A stretch of 64,000 nt of DNA from Nocardioides daejeonensis (GCF_003194585.1 NZ_QHKZ01000001.1:496001-560000), one strand, 5' to 3'. Positions 54,205-62,589 are shown, counted from the stretch's first letter. Translations and numbers: made by a program. Notes: a model not told the origin generated them from the letters alone.

Positions 54205-54329
54205 GCGGGGTCCTTCGCACGAGGTTCGGGCCGACAGCGGTCGGCCGCGTGCGCGGACGACTCATCGACAGGTCAACGACCTCCGGTGAGAAGAGTTACC
54301 GTCGAGTTCGCCCGCTGGGAGACGGGCGG

Positions 54330-54812
54330 TCACCGCGCTGCGACCCACCGGGGCAGAGCGCCCAATGCCGCCGCGGCGACCAGGAGCACGGCACCTCCCG
54401 CAACCCAGCCCGCCGTACGCCCGAGGACCACGTCGAAGACGAATGCCGCCACTCCGGCGATGAGCAGTCCGACGAGTGCCGTCACGGTTCTGGCGAGCAG
54501 GTGCCCGACGACGACCGTCTCCTGCTTGCGTCGCCGCCGGAACATCTCTCGATGGACGGCGATCGGAGCGAGCAGGGCGACGGTCGTCACCGCAGCCAGG
54601 AGGACGAGGCCGAGATACCACGTCTCCTGGTAGGGGTCGAGGTCGCCGAAGCGACTCTGGAACGGCAGCGTGAGAAGGAAGCCGCCGAGGATCTGCACCC
54701 CGGTCTGCAGCACCCGGAACTCCTGAAGCAGCTCGTTCCAGTTGCGATCGGAGCGCGCGGCCGGCGACTCGTTCCGGCCGTCGTCCGACTCATCCAGCGG
54801 CCTGGGCGGCAT
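54330..54812 (-). CDS. DUF6328-family membrane protein
   Basis: 160 aa from ATG 54812, overlapping the dps end by 23 bp; the longer frame into dps is a shadow. Residues 33-50 (LQEFRVLQTGVQILGGFLLTLPF) and the Q-T-W-Y-L-G segment match the family. Four membrane helices (about 38-52, 66-88, 112-130 and 135-155) separated by a basic loop (HREMFRRRRKQE). Function unknown. It is translationally coupled to dps, suggesting a stress-related role. Confidence 0.82.
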   Translation of the reverse strand: MPPRPLDESDDGRNESPAARSDRNWNELLQEFRVLQTGVQILGGFLLTLPFQSRFGDLDPYQETWYLGLVLLAAVTTVALLAPIAVHREMFRRRRKQETVVVGHLLARTVTALVGLLIAGVAAFVFDVVLGRTAGWVAGGAVLLVAAAALGALPRWVAAR

Positions 54813-55341
54813 CGGACTCCGACGTCGCTCCCTCCGTGCGCAGCCGCCCGCCCTGGTCCTCCAGGTGGGCACGGACGAACCAGTGGAAGAGCTCCAGCTT
54901 GTCGGCCTGACCGATCAACATGTCCTGCGTGACCAGGTCGAGTTCGTCGAGCTCCTTGATCGCGGCGCGGTGCGAGCTGATCAAGCCCTGGTAGACGATG
55001 TCGAGGGCGGCGAGGTGCTCCTGCGTCGGCGCACGTCCGATGGCGTAGTCGTCCCAGGTGCGCTCGGCGACCAAGGTGCCCGGCGTACCGAGTGGTGCGC
55101 CGCCCAGGGTGGCGATCCGCTCCGCCGTGGCGTCAGCCATCGCGCGGACCTCGTCGACCTGCGGGTCGATCATCTCGTGGACAGCGATGAAGTGCGGACC
55201 GACGACGTTCCAGTGCACATGCTTGAGCGTGAGCTGGAGGTCGTTGAGAGCGTGCAGGCGAGACTGCAGCAGCTCGATGATCGTCGCGGCGGCGGACTCG
55301 TCGAGCCCCGGAACGGTGTAGTGCAGAGTCTTCTTGGCCAT
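54790..55341 (-). CDS. dps: DNA-protecting ferritin Dps
   Basis: 183 aa from ATG 55341. Ferroxidase residues H43, H55, D59, D70 and E74 in HWNVVGPHFIAVHEMIDPQVDEVRAMADATAERI keep the spacing of E. coli Dps (H51, H63, D67, D78, E82). The basic N-terminus (AKKTLHYTV) is short. A SigB-type promoter (GTAT-N16-GGGTAC) lies directly upstream, so general-stress control is likely. It oxidises ferrous iron with peroxide and protects DNA. Confidence 0.95.
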   Translation of the reverse strand: MAKKTLHYTVPGLDESAAATIIELLQSRLHALNDLQLTLKHVHWNVVGPHFIAVHEMIDPQVDEVRAMADATAERIATLGGAPLGTPGTLVAERTWDDYAIGRAPTQEHLAALDIVYQGLISSHRAAIKELDELDLVTQDMLIGQADKLELFHWFVRAHLEDQGGRLRTEGATSESDAAQAAG

Positions 55342-55350
55342 GCGGCTGCG

Positions 55351-55376
55351 GTACCCCGGGCCGGCTCGATTCATAC
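55351..55376 (-). promoter_or_regulatory. SigB/SigF-type promoter of dps
   Basis: On the minus strand GTAT (55376-55373) and GGGTAC (55356-55351) are 16 bp apart, matching the streptomycete SigB consensus GNNT-N14/16-GGGTAC. The start codon is 9 nt beyond. Confidence 0.6.
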
Positions 55377-55426
55377 CCGCCCGGCACCCGGCAGCCGGGC
55401 AGTGGTCGGGCGTTGGCTCACGCACG

Positions 55427-55432
55427 TAGCGT
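55427..55432 (+). promoter_or_regulatory. -10 box of the GAF-ANTAR gene
   Basis: TAGCGT, 7 nt before ATG 55440; leaderless arrangement, divergent from dps. Confidence 0.45.
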
Positions 55433-55439
55433 CAACGCC

Positions 55440-56138
55440 ATGACCTCCGAGAGTGCCTATTTCGCCCGGCTCAGCCAGGAGCTGATGACCCACCACGACG
55501 AGCAGAAGACCCTCGAGCTGATCTGCCGGCGCGTCCTCGACGTGGTGGGAGGTGCACGCTGGGCCTCTCTGACCGTACGTCGTCGCCGCGGCCGCCTGAC
55601 GACCCTCGCCAGTACCGATCCCCTGGCGGCGCAGGCGGATGCGCTCCAGCACGAGCTGGGGGAGGGGCCCTGCCTCGACTCGGCGATCAACGACCGTGCC
55701 CATCTGGTGAAGTCGACGGCCAACGACGCGCGGTGGCCGAGCTGGGGCCCGCGCGCCGCGGAGCTCGGCATCGCCTCGATGCTCAGCCTCCAGCTCTCCT
55801 CGGACGCCCTGGACACCGCCCAGGACCCGCTCGGCGCGATCAACGTCTTCGCCGCGACCGAGGACGCCTTCGACGACGTCATGGTCGACCGTGCTCTCGT
55901 CTACGCGGTGCACGCGGCCAACGCCCTCTCCTCGGCTCGGCTGGTGACCACGCTCAGCGAGGCCGTCTCTGCGCGGCACCAGGTCGGCATTGCCCAAGGG
56001 CTGCTGATGGCAGCTCACGACATCGATGCGGATCGCGCTTTCACCCGGCTGCAGGAGTACTCCAGTCACCGCAATCTCAAACTCCGCGAGGTGGCCCGGG
56101 AGGTGGTGGAGACAGGAGATCTGCCAGAACGGGAATGA
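55440..56138 (+). CDS. GAF-ANTAR RNA-binding antiterminator
   Basis: 232 aa from ATG 55440 (a TTG start at 55413 would add nine residues). The GAF domain covers about 15-160 (LICRRVLDVVGGARWASLTVRRRRGRLTTLASTDPLA). The ANTAR domain is at the C-terminus: LSEAVSARHQVGIAQGLLMAAHDIDADRAFTRLQEYSSHRNLKLREVAREVV, with the conserved aromatic replaced by histidine and leucine positions kept. ANTAR domains bind paired hairpins in mRNA leaders and prevent termination. A SigB-type promoter for the next gene overlaps its 3' end. Confidence 0.9.
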   Translation: MTSESAYFARLSQELMTHHDEQKTLELICRRVLDVVGGARWASLTVRRRRGRLTTLASTDPLAAQADALQHELGEGPCLDSAINDRAHLVKSTANDARWPSWGPRAAELGIASMLSLQLSSDALDTAQDPLGAINVFAATEDAFDDVMVDRALVYAVHAANALSSARLVTTLSEAVSARHQVGIAQGLLMAAHDIDADRAFTRLQEYSSHRNLKLREVAREVVETGDLPERE

Positions 56139-56157
56139 CTCCTCCGTACGGGGGTAC
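56133..56157 (+). promoter_or_regulatory. SigB/SigF-type promoter before the Rho_N-like gene and the sigma gene
   Basis: GAAT (56133-56136), 15 bp, then GGGTAC (56152-56157): matches GNNT-N14/16-GGGTAC. It overlaps the stop codon of the GAF-ANTAR gene. It suggests that the sigma factor encoded 450 bp downstream controls its own expression. Confidence 0.6.
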
Positions 56158-56203
56158 CGAGGTCTCCAGCTCTCACCGAATTCCTCACGAAGGAGGTCAG
56201 CAG

Positions 56204-56473
56204 ATGCCGGAACGCAAGCCCGGGCCCAGCGTCAAGGACCCAGAGCTCTACGAGAAGCTGCGTGACGAGGGGAACAGCAAGGAGAAGTCCGCCCGCATCG
56301 CCAACGAGGCCGCCGCGAGCTCACGCTCGGAGGTCGGTCGCAAGGGTGGTGAGTCCGGAAACTACGAGGACTGGACGGTGGACGAGCTGCACGAGCGAGC
56401 TCGTGAGCTGGAGATCGAGGGACGTTCGTCGATGAACAAGGGTGAGCTCATCGACGCGTTGCGCGATCACTGA
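56204..56473 (+). CDS. DUF7218/Rho_N-like small protein
   Basis: 89 residues behind a perfect AGGAGG Shine-Dalgarno. The first half (PGPSVKDPELYEKLRDEGNSKEKSARIANEAAASSRSEVGRKGG) is the DUF7218 region, seen next to stress genes in actinobacteria. The second half (YEDWTVDELHERARELEIEGRSSMNKGELIDALRDH) is a Rho_N/SAP-like helix-loop-helix that usually binds nucleic acid. Lies between the GAF-ANTAR and sigma genes and probably belongs to the general stress response. Confidence 0.85.
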   Translation: MPERKPGPSVKDPELYEKLRDEGNSKEKSARIANEAAASSRSEVGRKGGESGNYEDWTVDELHERARELEIEGRSSMNKGELIDALRDH

Positions 56474-56611
56474 TCTGTCGACCGGCGGGGCTGGCCTCCA
56501 CGCGGTTGGTTGGCTACGGTCGAAGAGAAGACCGAGGCGTCGACCACGCCTCGCGACATCAACTCGCTGAAGACAACGGCGGGCCACGCAAGATCCACTC
56601 GGGAGACTTTC

Positions 56612-57424
56612 ATGGCACGCAACATTCGAGAGAACAGATTTGACGATCTGCCGCGGCAGGAACGCCGGCGGCTGACTGCGACGCTGCTCAAGGAGGCGGC
56701 GGCCACGGACGACCCGGACACGCGCAAGGAGCTGCTCGACCGGGTCGTGTTGGCGAACCTCGGGGTCGCGCGGAGCATCGCTGCGCGCTATCGCTCACGG
56801 GGCATCCCCACGGAAGACCTGGAGCAGGTCGCGAGCGCCGCCCTGGTCCGCGCGTCCCAGCACTTCGACGCCGGACGCGAGCGCGACTTCCTCTCCTATG
56901 CGGTACCCAGCATCCGCGGAGAGCTGCGGCGCTACTTCCGCGACCACGGCTGGACGGTCCGCCCGCCTCGACGGGTCCAGGAGATCCAGTCGCGGGTGGT
57001 GGAGGTCCGCGAGCAGCTGCGTGCTGCGGACGGACGGAATCCCACGGACGAGCGCATCGCCGAGGAGCTCGAGGTACCGGCCGAAGAGGTCACCGAGGCA
57101 CTGCGTGCCGAGGGGTGCTTCACGCCCGCCTCCCTCGACATGCCTGTCGGCGCGGAGGGCTCGGCGAGCCTTGCCGAGATGCTTGCTGCCGACGACGAGG
57201 ATCGTGACACCGCTGCCGCCGAGGCGCGGGTGCTGTTGCGCCCGGTCGTGCGACAGCTCCGGCCGCGCGACCAGCGTCTGCTACGGATGCGTTTCGTCGA
57301 GGAGCGCACTCAGCAGGAGATCGCTGACGAGTTCGGAGTCACCCAGACGCAGGTTTCTCGTCTGCTCTCTCGGGTACTGCGGGAATTGCGAGAGTCGATC
57401 GGAGAACTCGCTCCGGCCGGCTGA
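56612..57424 (+). CDS. SigB/SigF-type alternative sigma factor
   Basis: 270 aa from ATG 56612, preferred because GGGAGA lies 6 nt before it (a TTG start at 56510 would add 34 residues). Region 2 is in LANLGVARSIAARYRSRGIPTEDLEQVASAALVRASQHFDAGRERDFLSYAVPSIRGELRRYFRDHGWTVRPPRRVQE. Region 3 follows, with region 4 in LRPRDQRLLRMRFVEERTQQEIADEFGVTQTQVSRLLSRVL. The RYFRDHGW motif is typical for this stress/sporulation group. The next gene encodes a combined phosphatase, kinase and STAS protein, the usual regulators of such sigma factors. Confidence 0.93.
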   Translation: MARNIRENRFDDLPRQERRRLTATLLKEAAATDDPDTRKELLDRVVLANLGVARSIAARYRSRGIPTEDLEQVASAALVRASQHFDAGRERDFLSYAVPSIRGELRRYFRDHGWTVRPPRRVQEIQSRVVEVREQLRAADGRNPTDERIAEELEVPAEEVTEALRAEGCFTPASLDMPVGAEGSASLAEMLAADDEDRDTAAAEARVLLRPVVRQLRPRDQRLLRMRFVEERTQQEIADEFGVTQTQVSRLLSRVLRELRESIGELAPAG

Positions 57425-57469
57425 CGGCAAAGGACCGACCTGCACGCGAGTCGGTGGAAGGGGAGGACG

Positions 57470-58915
57470 ATGCCGACCACACCGACCGACGTGCAGGTTC
57501 CCTCGCGGCTCCCGGTCGTCCCGGGCGTGGTGCTGCACGGCAGCTACCTGCTCACCGACCGGGAGCCGATCAACCGGGGCGACACCCTCGACGCGGTGGT
57601 GCTGCCCGACCACCGGCTGGCGTTGCTCGTGGCCGACGTCGTCGGGCACGGCTTCGCCGCCTCGATGGCGGCGACCCAGGTGCGGACCGTGCTCCGGGAA
57701 CGCCTGCTCGCCGGTGCCGGGCTGCTCGGCGCCGTCGCGGCGCTCGACGGCTACCTGCGCCACATGCCCGACGGATGCGCGGTCACGCTGTGTGCGGCGG
57801 TGCTCGACCCGGTCACGGGTGATCTGGAGTTCGTCGCCGTCGGTCACCACGGCCCGGTCGTCCTCTCCCGGGACGGCGGACTGTGGCGGGCGCGTACGAC
57901 GCCGACGGCACCGTTGGGGGTGGGGGAGCCCCCGCGTCCCGAGGTCGGTCTCGTGCGGCTGGCCGCCGACGAGCTGCTTCTCCTCTACACCGACGGGCTT
58001 CCACCTGGCGAGGTCGACCCTGGGGTGGTTGCTGCTCAGGTGGTCAGGCACGGCAGCGTCGCAGGCCGGGGCGACCCGGCGTCTCAGCTGGACAGCCTCT
58101 GCACGCAGGTCCTCCAGGAGATGATGCCCCCGGGTGGTGCGGCCGACGACGCGGTGCTGCTCGCGGCCTGCCGGATGCCGGAGCCCGAGGCGCTGACGAC
58201 GAACCTCCCGGCTCGGCACAGCAGCGTCGCGAGCGCGCGGCAGGCGCTCGACCACTGGCTGGACGAGGTCGGTGCCGGGCTCCTCGACCACACCGGTCTG
58301 GTGCAGGCGGTGGACGAGGTCACCACCAACGTGGTCGACCACGCCTACGGCGCCCGCTCCGGCGACGGGGGCCTCGAGCTCGCCGCACGTCTGGACCGCA
58401 CCGGGCAGGCGGTCGTCACGGTGACCGACCACGGCCTCTGGCCGGCCGACGCGCCGCTGGGCTTCGGCCTGATGATGGCGGCGGGCCTGGCCGACGGCTT
58501 CCTCGTCAACCGCGGGCGCGACGGCACCACCGTCGAGCTCCGCCATGAGCTCGCGCGTCCGGTCGGCATCCTGCAGGCGATCCCGGAGCAGGCGAGGCCG
58601 GTGCCCCTTCCCGACTGGGACCAGGAGCTCGAGCTGGAGACCCGGCCGGGCCGCGTGATCGTGCGCGGTGCCGTCGACGATCTCTCCGTCGACATCTTCC
58701 ATGCCGCCCTCCACGAGGCGAGCGAAGCAGGCAACCGCCCGCTCACGGTCGACCTGCGGGAGGTAACCCGGCTGGCGAGTCCCGGTGTGCAGAGTCTCCA
58801 TGAGTTCCGTCAACGCGCACGAGCGGCCGGGGAGGAGCTCGTGGTGCTCGCCGACGCCGCGTCCGGGGTCGCCCGGGTCCTCGCGATCACCGCCGTCCCC
58901 TACGTCGAGGCCTGA
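57470..58915 (+). CDS. Three-domain partner-switching protein: PP2C (SpoIIE), HATPase (RsbW-like), STAS
   Basis: 481 aa. Residues 1-240 form a SpoIIE/PP2C phosphatase: VADVVGHGFAASMAA, LLLLYTDGL and AADDAVLLAA supply the metal-binding aspartates. Residues 245-365 are an anti-sigma-type ATPase: N-box VDEVTTNVVDHAYG, G1 VTDHGLWP, G2 FGLMMAAGLADGF, and a GTTVEL strand. Residues 380-481 are a STAS domain (DLREVTRLASPGVQSLHEF), where a serine is kept at the phosphorylation position. Phosphatase, anti-sigma kinase and antagonist are normally separate proteins. Placed 45 bp after the sigma gene, it probably regulates that factor's activity. Confidence 0.92.
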   Translation: MPTTPTDVQVPSRLPVVPGVVLHGSYLLTDREPINRGDTLDAVVLPDHRLALLVADVVGHGFAASMAATQVRTVLRERLLAGAGLLGAVAALDGYLRHMPDGCAVTLCAAVLDPVTGDLEFVAVGHHGPVVLSRDGGLWRARTTPTAPLGVGEPPRPEVGLVRLAADELLLLYTDGLPPGEVDPGVVAAQVVRHGSVAGRGDPASQLDSLCTQVLQEMMPPGGAADDAVLLAACRMPEPEALTTNLPARHSSVASARQALDHWLDEVGAGLLDHTGLVQAVDEVTTNVVDHAYGARSGDGGLELAARLDRTGQAVVTVTDHGLWPADAPLGFGLMMAAGLADGFLVNRGRDGTTVELRHELARPVGILQAIPEQARPVPLPDWDQELELETRPGRVIVRGAVDDLSVDIFHAALHEASEAGNRPLTVDLREVTRLASPGVQSLHEFRQRARAAGEELVVLADAASGVARVLAITAVPYVEA

Positions 58916-58967
58916 ACGCCTGCGCGAGTACGGCGCCCACCCCGACGGAGCCTGCGGGGGGAACCTC

Positions 58968-58973
58968 TACGCT
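58968..58973 (+). promoter_or_regulatory. -10 box of the acyltransferase gene
   Basis: TACGCT, 7 nt before the GTG at 58981; leaderless arrangement. Confidence 0.4.
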
Positions 58974-58980
58974 CAGGCCC

Positions 58981-59664
58981 GTGCCCCTGCTGCGAACCCT
59001 GCTGAGCCCCGTCCTGCACGCCGCCCTGCGCGGGGTCGAGTGGATCGGTGAGATCACCCCAGGCACCCGGATCGCCGCGCGCTTCGGCAGCTTCGGTGAG
59101 GCGAGCTGCATCGGGTTTCCACAGGCCACTCTCCTGGGAGAGCACGCCATCCACATCGGCCGGGAGACGCTGATCGGGAGGCAGGTGACGCTCACCGTCG
59201 GCTACGGGGTGGCGGATCCGCACGTACCCGACCGAGGCCTGGTGATCGGTGACCGCTGCGTGATCGGCGCCCGTTGCACGGTGACCGCCCATGAGTCGAT
59301 CGAGATCGGCGACGACGTCTGGTTCGGCCAGGGCGTCTTCGTCTCCGACGCCAGTCACGGCTACCAGGATCCGGAGGTGCCGGTCGGTCGCCAGCTCGGC
59401 AAGCACCAACCGGTCAGCATCGGCGCCGGGACCTGGATCGGCCACGGCGCAATGGTCCTGCCGGGCACGCGGATAGGCCGGAACGTCGTCGTCGGGGCCG
59501 GATCGGTCGTGCGTGGCGAGATCCCCGACCACGCTGTCGTCGCGGGCATCCCCGCCCGCTTGGTGCGCCGCCTCGAGCCCGGCGTCGGTTGGGTCGGGCA
59601 GCGGGGCGACGACGTACGCCCGATCGTGACGGCGAACGACCTTGACCGGCTCATGCAGGGTTAG
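58981..59664 (+). CDS. Hexapeptide-repeat acyltransferase
   Basis: 227 aa from GTG 58981. A left-handed beta-helix is visible from about 55 to 195 in the hexapeptide repeats (IHIGRETLIGRQVTLTV, LVIGDRCVIGARCTVTA, IEIGDDVWFGQGVFVSD, VSIGAGTWIGHGAMVLPGTRIGRNVVVGAGSVV). The SHGYQDP loop holds the catalytic histidine of the NodL/LacA/WbbJ class, and IPDHAVVAGIPARLVRRL is the usual C-terminus. Probably an O-acetyltransferase acting on a sugar or glycan; substrate unknown. Confidence 0.88.
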   Translation: MPLLRTLLSPVLHAALRGVEWIGEITPGTRIAARFGSFGEASCIGFPQATLLGEHAIHIGRETLIGRQVTLTVGYGVADPHVPDRGLVIGDRCVIGARCTVTAHESIEIGDDVWFGQGVFVSDASHGYQDPEVPVGRQLGKHQPVSIGAGTWIGHGAMVLPGTRIGRNVVVGAGSVVRGEIPDHAVVAGIPARLVRRLEPGVGWVGQRGDDVRPIVTANDLDRLMQG

Positions 59665-59707
59665 GTCACGACCTCGTGCGTGAGCACCCACTGATAGGGA
59701 AGATGAC

Positions 59708-60475
59708 GTGAGCAAGTCCAAGAAGCGACAGCATCAGCAGGTCCAGCAGCGACGTGCGACCACCCGGCCGACCGTCGTCACCCCTGCCGAGGCGAAGGTC
59801 GTGCGCGACAGGCAGCGCGCCCAGCGGCAGCGGTTCGCCGTCGCCAAGCGGATGAGTCTGATCGTGCTCGCCCTGCTGGTGGTGACCGGCATCGGCTACC
59901 TGGTCATGCAGAAGATCACGCCGGACGTCGACGCACCCGAGATCGGCGCGGTGGCCGAGGAGCTGGTCCTGGGGGAGGAGGGCGCTCCCCACGACGTGAT
60001 CATCTACGAGGACTTCCGGTGCCCGGTCTGCGGCGTGCTGGAGCGGAAGCTCGGCGACGAGCTCGCCTCTCTCGCTGCGGAGGGCAAGGTGCGCGTGGCC
60101 TACCGTCCCTTCGACCTGCTCGGCGGCTGGTCCGTCGACGCTGCCGCGACCTTTGCGGTGGTACTCGAGGAGGCCGGCCCGGAGACGGCGGCGAAGTTCC
60201 ATCAGATCCTCTACGCGCAGCAGCCCGAGGAGCGTGCGGACAACCCTGGCCGCGAGTGGTTCGTGGCGCGCGCGGTCGAGGCCGGTGCGGACGCCGACGC
60301 CGTGCGCGCGGGGCTCGAGACCGGTTCCGGAAAGGAGTGGGTCGCGCGTGCCACCGATGCGGCCGAGGAAGCCGAGGTGCGTGGCACCCCCACCGTGCTG
60401 CTGGACGGTGAGGTCTTCGAGGAGGACCGAGCGCCCGCGGACCGCGCCGAGCGGCTGCTGCGCGCACTGCGATGA
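59708..60475 (+). CDS. Membrane-anchored DsbA-like thiol oxidoreductase
   Basis: 255 aa from GTG 59708. A basic N-terminus of ~46 residues precedes one membrane helix (MSLIVLALLVVTGIGYLVM, about 49-67). The outer thioredoxin domain carries C105-P-V-C108 in YEDFRCPVC and the cis-proline in GTPTVLL, typical of actinobacterial DsbA_4/thioredoxin_4 proteins. It would oxidise or isomerise disulfides of exported proteins. It overlaps the ABC ATPase gene by 4 bp. Confidence 0.9.
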   Translation: MSKSKKRQHQQVQQRRATTRPTVVTPAEAKVVRDRQRAQRQRFAVAKRMSLIVLALLVVTGIGYLVMQKITPDVDAPEIGAVAEELVLGEEGAPHDVIIYEDFRCPVCGVLERKLGDELASLAAEGKVRVAYRPFDLLGGWSVDAAATFAVVLEEAGPETAAKFHQILYAQQPEERADNPGREWFVARAVEAGADADAVRAGLETGSGKEWVARATDAAEEAEVRGTPTVLLDGEVFEEDRAPADRAERLLRALR

Positions 60476-61116
60476 GCACGACGGCTGCGCCGGTGCTGCG
60501 CGTGCAGGGGCTCGTCAAGGCGTTCGGCGATCACCGCGTGCTCGATGGCCTCGAGCTGGAGGTGCCGGCCGGAGTCGCCACGGTGCTGGTGGGTCCCAAC
60601 GGCTCAGGCAAGTCCACCGCACTGAAGTGCATCACCGGCGCCGATCAGCCCGACGAGGGTCGTATCGAGGTGCTGGGGGAGGAGCTCGACGAGCGCTCGG
60701 CGACGATCCGCGCAGCGATGGCGGTGGTCATGGACGACCTCGACTTCTTCCCGGACCTCACCGTCGTCGAGCACCTTGATCTCTTCGCCCGTGCGCACCG
60801 GGTGCCCGACCCCGACGCCCACGTCGACGAGGTGCTGCGCGAGGTGGGCCTCAGCGCGCAGTCGGGGCAGTTCCCGGTCTCCCTCTCGTCCGGCCAGCGG
60901 CGCCGGCTGGCGTTGGCCAGTGCCTTCGTACGTCCCCGGCGGCTGCTGGTCCTCGACGAGCCCGAGCAGCGTCTCGACACGGAGGGCGTCGAGTGGCTGG
61001 TCGAGCGCCTCCGTGCCGAGAAGAGGGCCGGCCTGGCGATCGTGCTGGCGAGCCACTCCCCGGTGCTGGTGGAGGCCGTCGCCGACGAGGTCGTCACCCT
61101 GGGGAGGACGACCTGA
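60472..61116 (+). CDS. ABC transporter ATP-binding protein
   Basis: 214 aa, ATG overlapping the upstream stop. Walker A VGPNGSGKSTALKC (about 40-52), a signature region with SLSSGQRRRLALASAFV, and Walker B RRLLVLDEPEQRLD. Short ATPases of this kind pair with large hydrophobic partners such as the DUF6297 protein that follows. The gene order suggests an export function coupled to the DsbA-like protein's cell-envelope role, but the cargo is unknown. Confidence 0.9.
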   Translation: MSTTAAPVLRVQGLVKAFGDHRVLDGLELEVPAGVATVLVGPNGSGKSTALKCITGADQPDEGRIEVLGEELDERSATIRAAMAVVMDDLDFFPDLTVVEHLDLFARAHRVPDPDAHVDEVLREVGLSAQSGQFPVSLSSGQRRRLALASAFVRPRRLLVLDEPEQRLDTEGVEWLVERLRAEKRAGLAIVLASHSPVLVEAVADEVVTLGRTT

Positions 61117-62585
61117 GCAGCGAGTCCGCCGCCCTGTGGGCGGAGATCCGGCACTGGCGGAGGAGTCGCCGCACCGTCTCCCTCGGCGAGGCGTTGCAGG
61201 ACGTCTACATCTGGCTCTTGGCCGCCGCGATGCTCGGGTCGATGCTGGTCAGCGTCCTCGTCAACGTGTCGCACCTGAGCGACCAGGCCTGCACGGCCGC
61301 GGACTGCGCGGCGGCGCGCGGGATCGCGCCCTGGATCCTGGTCGGTGCAGCACTCGCCGGCGCATGGTCGGTGGCCCGGCTCGTCGGCCCGGTCGCGGTG
61401 AGTCCCGGGGTGGCCGGCTGGATGGTGCCGACGCCGTTGGATCGCGGAAGCCTGCTCCGCGCTCGCGTCTGGGGGGCCGGCCTCCTGGCCGCGGTCGTGC
61501 TTGCCCCGGTCGCGGCATCGGCAGCGACCCTCTCCGGCTACGGAGTGCGCTCCATGGTCTGGTTCACCCTGGGCGCGGCGGGTGCGGCCGCCTGCGGCGT
61601 AGGCGCACTGGTGCATGCGCAGCCTTTCGGCCCGGGTTCGCGACACCCGGCGGTGCTGCTCGGCCCGCTCAGCCTGGCGGCGGTGGCCGTCGGCCTCACG
61701 GCGATCGCGACCTCGACGGCTCCGACACTCGACGGCGCCGGCGGGTACGCCGCCTGGGCGACGGGAGCACTGTGGATCGGGGCTCTGGCTCTTGCGTTGC
61801 GGGCACGGCCCCTGACCGCGCGTCTGCGTCGTGCCGATGTCGCACCGGGCGGAGCGCTGATGCCGGGCGTGGGCGGCGCCCTCGCCGCCCTGGACCTCGC
61901 CCTCATGTTCGACGTGCTGGTCGCGCACGGCACCAGGCGGAGAGGTGCGGCCCGTCCGGTGCGCGGCGGCCCCGCCGGCCTGGCGGCGCTGGTCTGGCGC
62001 GACGTCGTACGCCTGCGCCGCTCACCCGGTCGGCTGCTCCTGCTGGTCGGTTCCCTCCTGGTGCCGTACGCCGTCGCCGCGGTCGGCGGCGGGATCGTCG
62101 TGGTGGTCGTGGAGGTGCTGGTCTGCTTCGGCCTCGTCCTGCCGTTGTTGGTGTCGCTGCGGGTGCTGACCCGATCCCAGGGGATGGTGCGGATCTTCCC
62201 GACGCCGCTCGCACCGACGCGCGCGGCGGCGCTCGTCGTGCCGGGAGTCCTGCTGATCGGCCACGGCCTGGCCAGTGCCGGTGCGCTGCACCTGACGACG
62301 GGCTGGACCGCCGCCGGGGTGGTGCCGCTGGGGCTGGCAGCCGGGCTTGCCGGACTGGCTGCCGGAACACGGTGGGTGACCGGACGGCCACCGGACTACG
62401 GCCGCCCCCTGGTGTCGAGCCCCGCCGGTGGCGTGCCGACGAACCTTTACGGCAGTGTCTTCCGTGGTTTCGACGTCGCGCTGCTCGGCGTGCTCCCGCT
62501 GCTGTTCCAGCCGCTGGGCAACGGACCCCTGCTCTCGATGCTGCTCTCCCTCGGTGTCCTCGCCTATCTGTGTGGAAGGAAGTGA
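61113..62585 (+). CDS. DUF6297-type ABC permease with a probable CTG start
   Basis: 490 aa. The frame has no ATG, GTG or TTG at a sensible place: the first ATG lies 39 codons in, inside the first membrane helix. A CTG at 61113 overlaps the ATPase stop (CTGA) and is preceded at 5 nt by GGGGAGG, a strong Shine-Dalgarno, so CTG initiation is likely. About 10-12 membrane helices, consistent with a bipartite ABC permease. Two large membrane blocks (to about 250 and from 295) are joined by a basic loop (HGTRRRGAARPVRGG). Confidence 0.8.
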   Translation: MSSESAALWAEIRHWRRSRRTVSLGEALQDVYIWLLAAAMLGSMLVSVLVNVSHLSDQACTAADCAAARGIAPWILVGAALAGAWSVARLVGPVAVSPGVAGWMVPTPLDRGSLLRARVWGAGLLAAVVLAPVAASAATLSGYGVRSMVWFTLGAAGAAACGVGALVHAQPFGPGSRHPAVLLGPLSLAAVAVGLTAIATSTAPTLDGAGGYAAWATGALWIGALALALRARPLTARLRRADVAPGGALMPGVGGALAALDLALMFDVLVAHGTRRRGAARPVRGGPAGLAALVWRDVVRLRRSPGRLLLLVGSLLVPYAVAAVGGGIVVVVVEVLVCFGLVLPLLVSLRVLTRSQGMVRIFPTPLAPTRAAALVVPGVLLIGHGLASAGALHLTTGWTAAGVVPLGLAAGLAGLAAGTRWVTGRPPDYGRPLVSSPAGGVPTNLYGSVFRGFDVALLGVLPLLFQPLGNGPLLSMLLSLGVLAYLCGRK

Positions 62586-62589
62586 GCCT

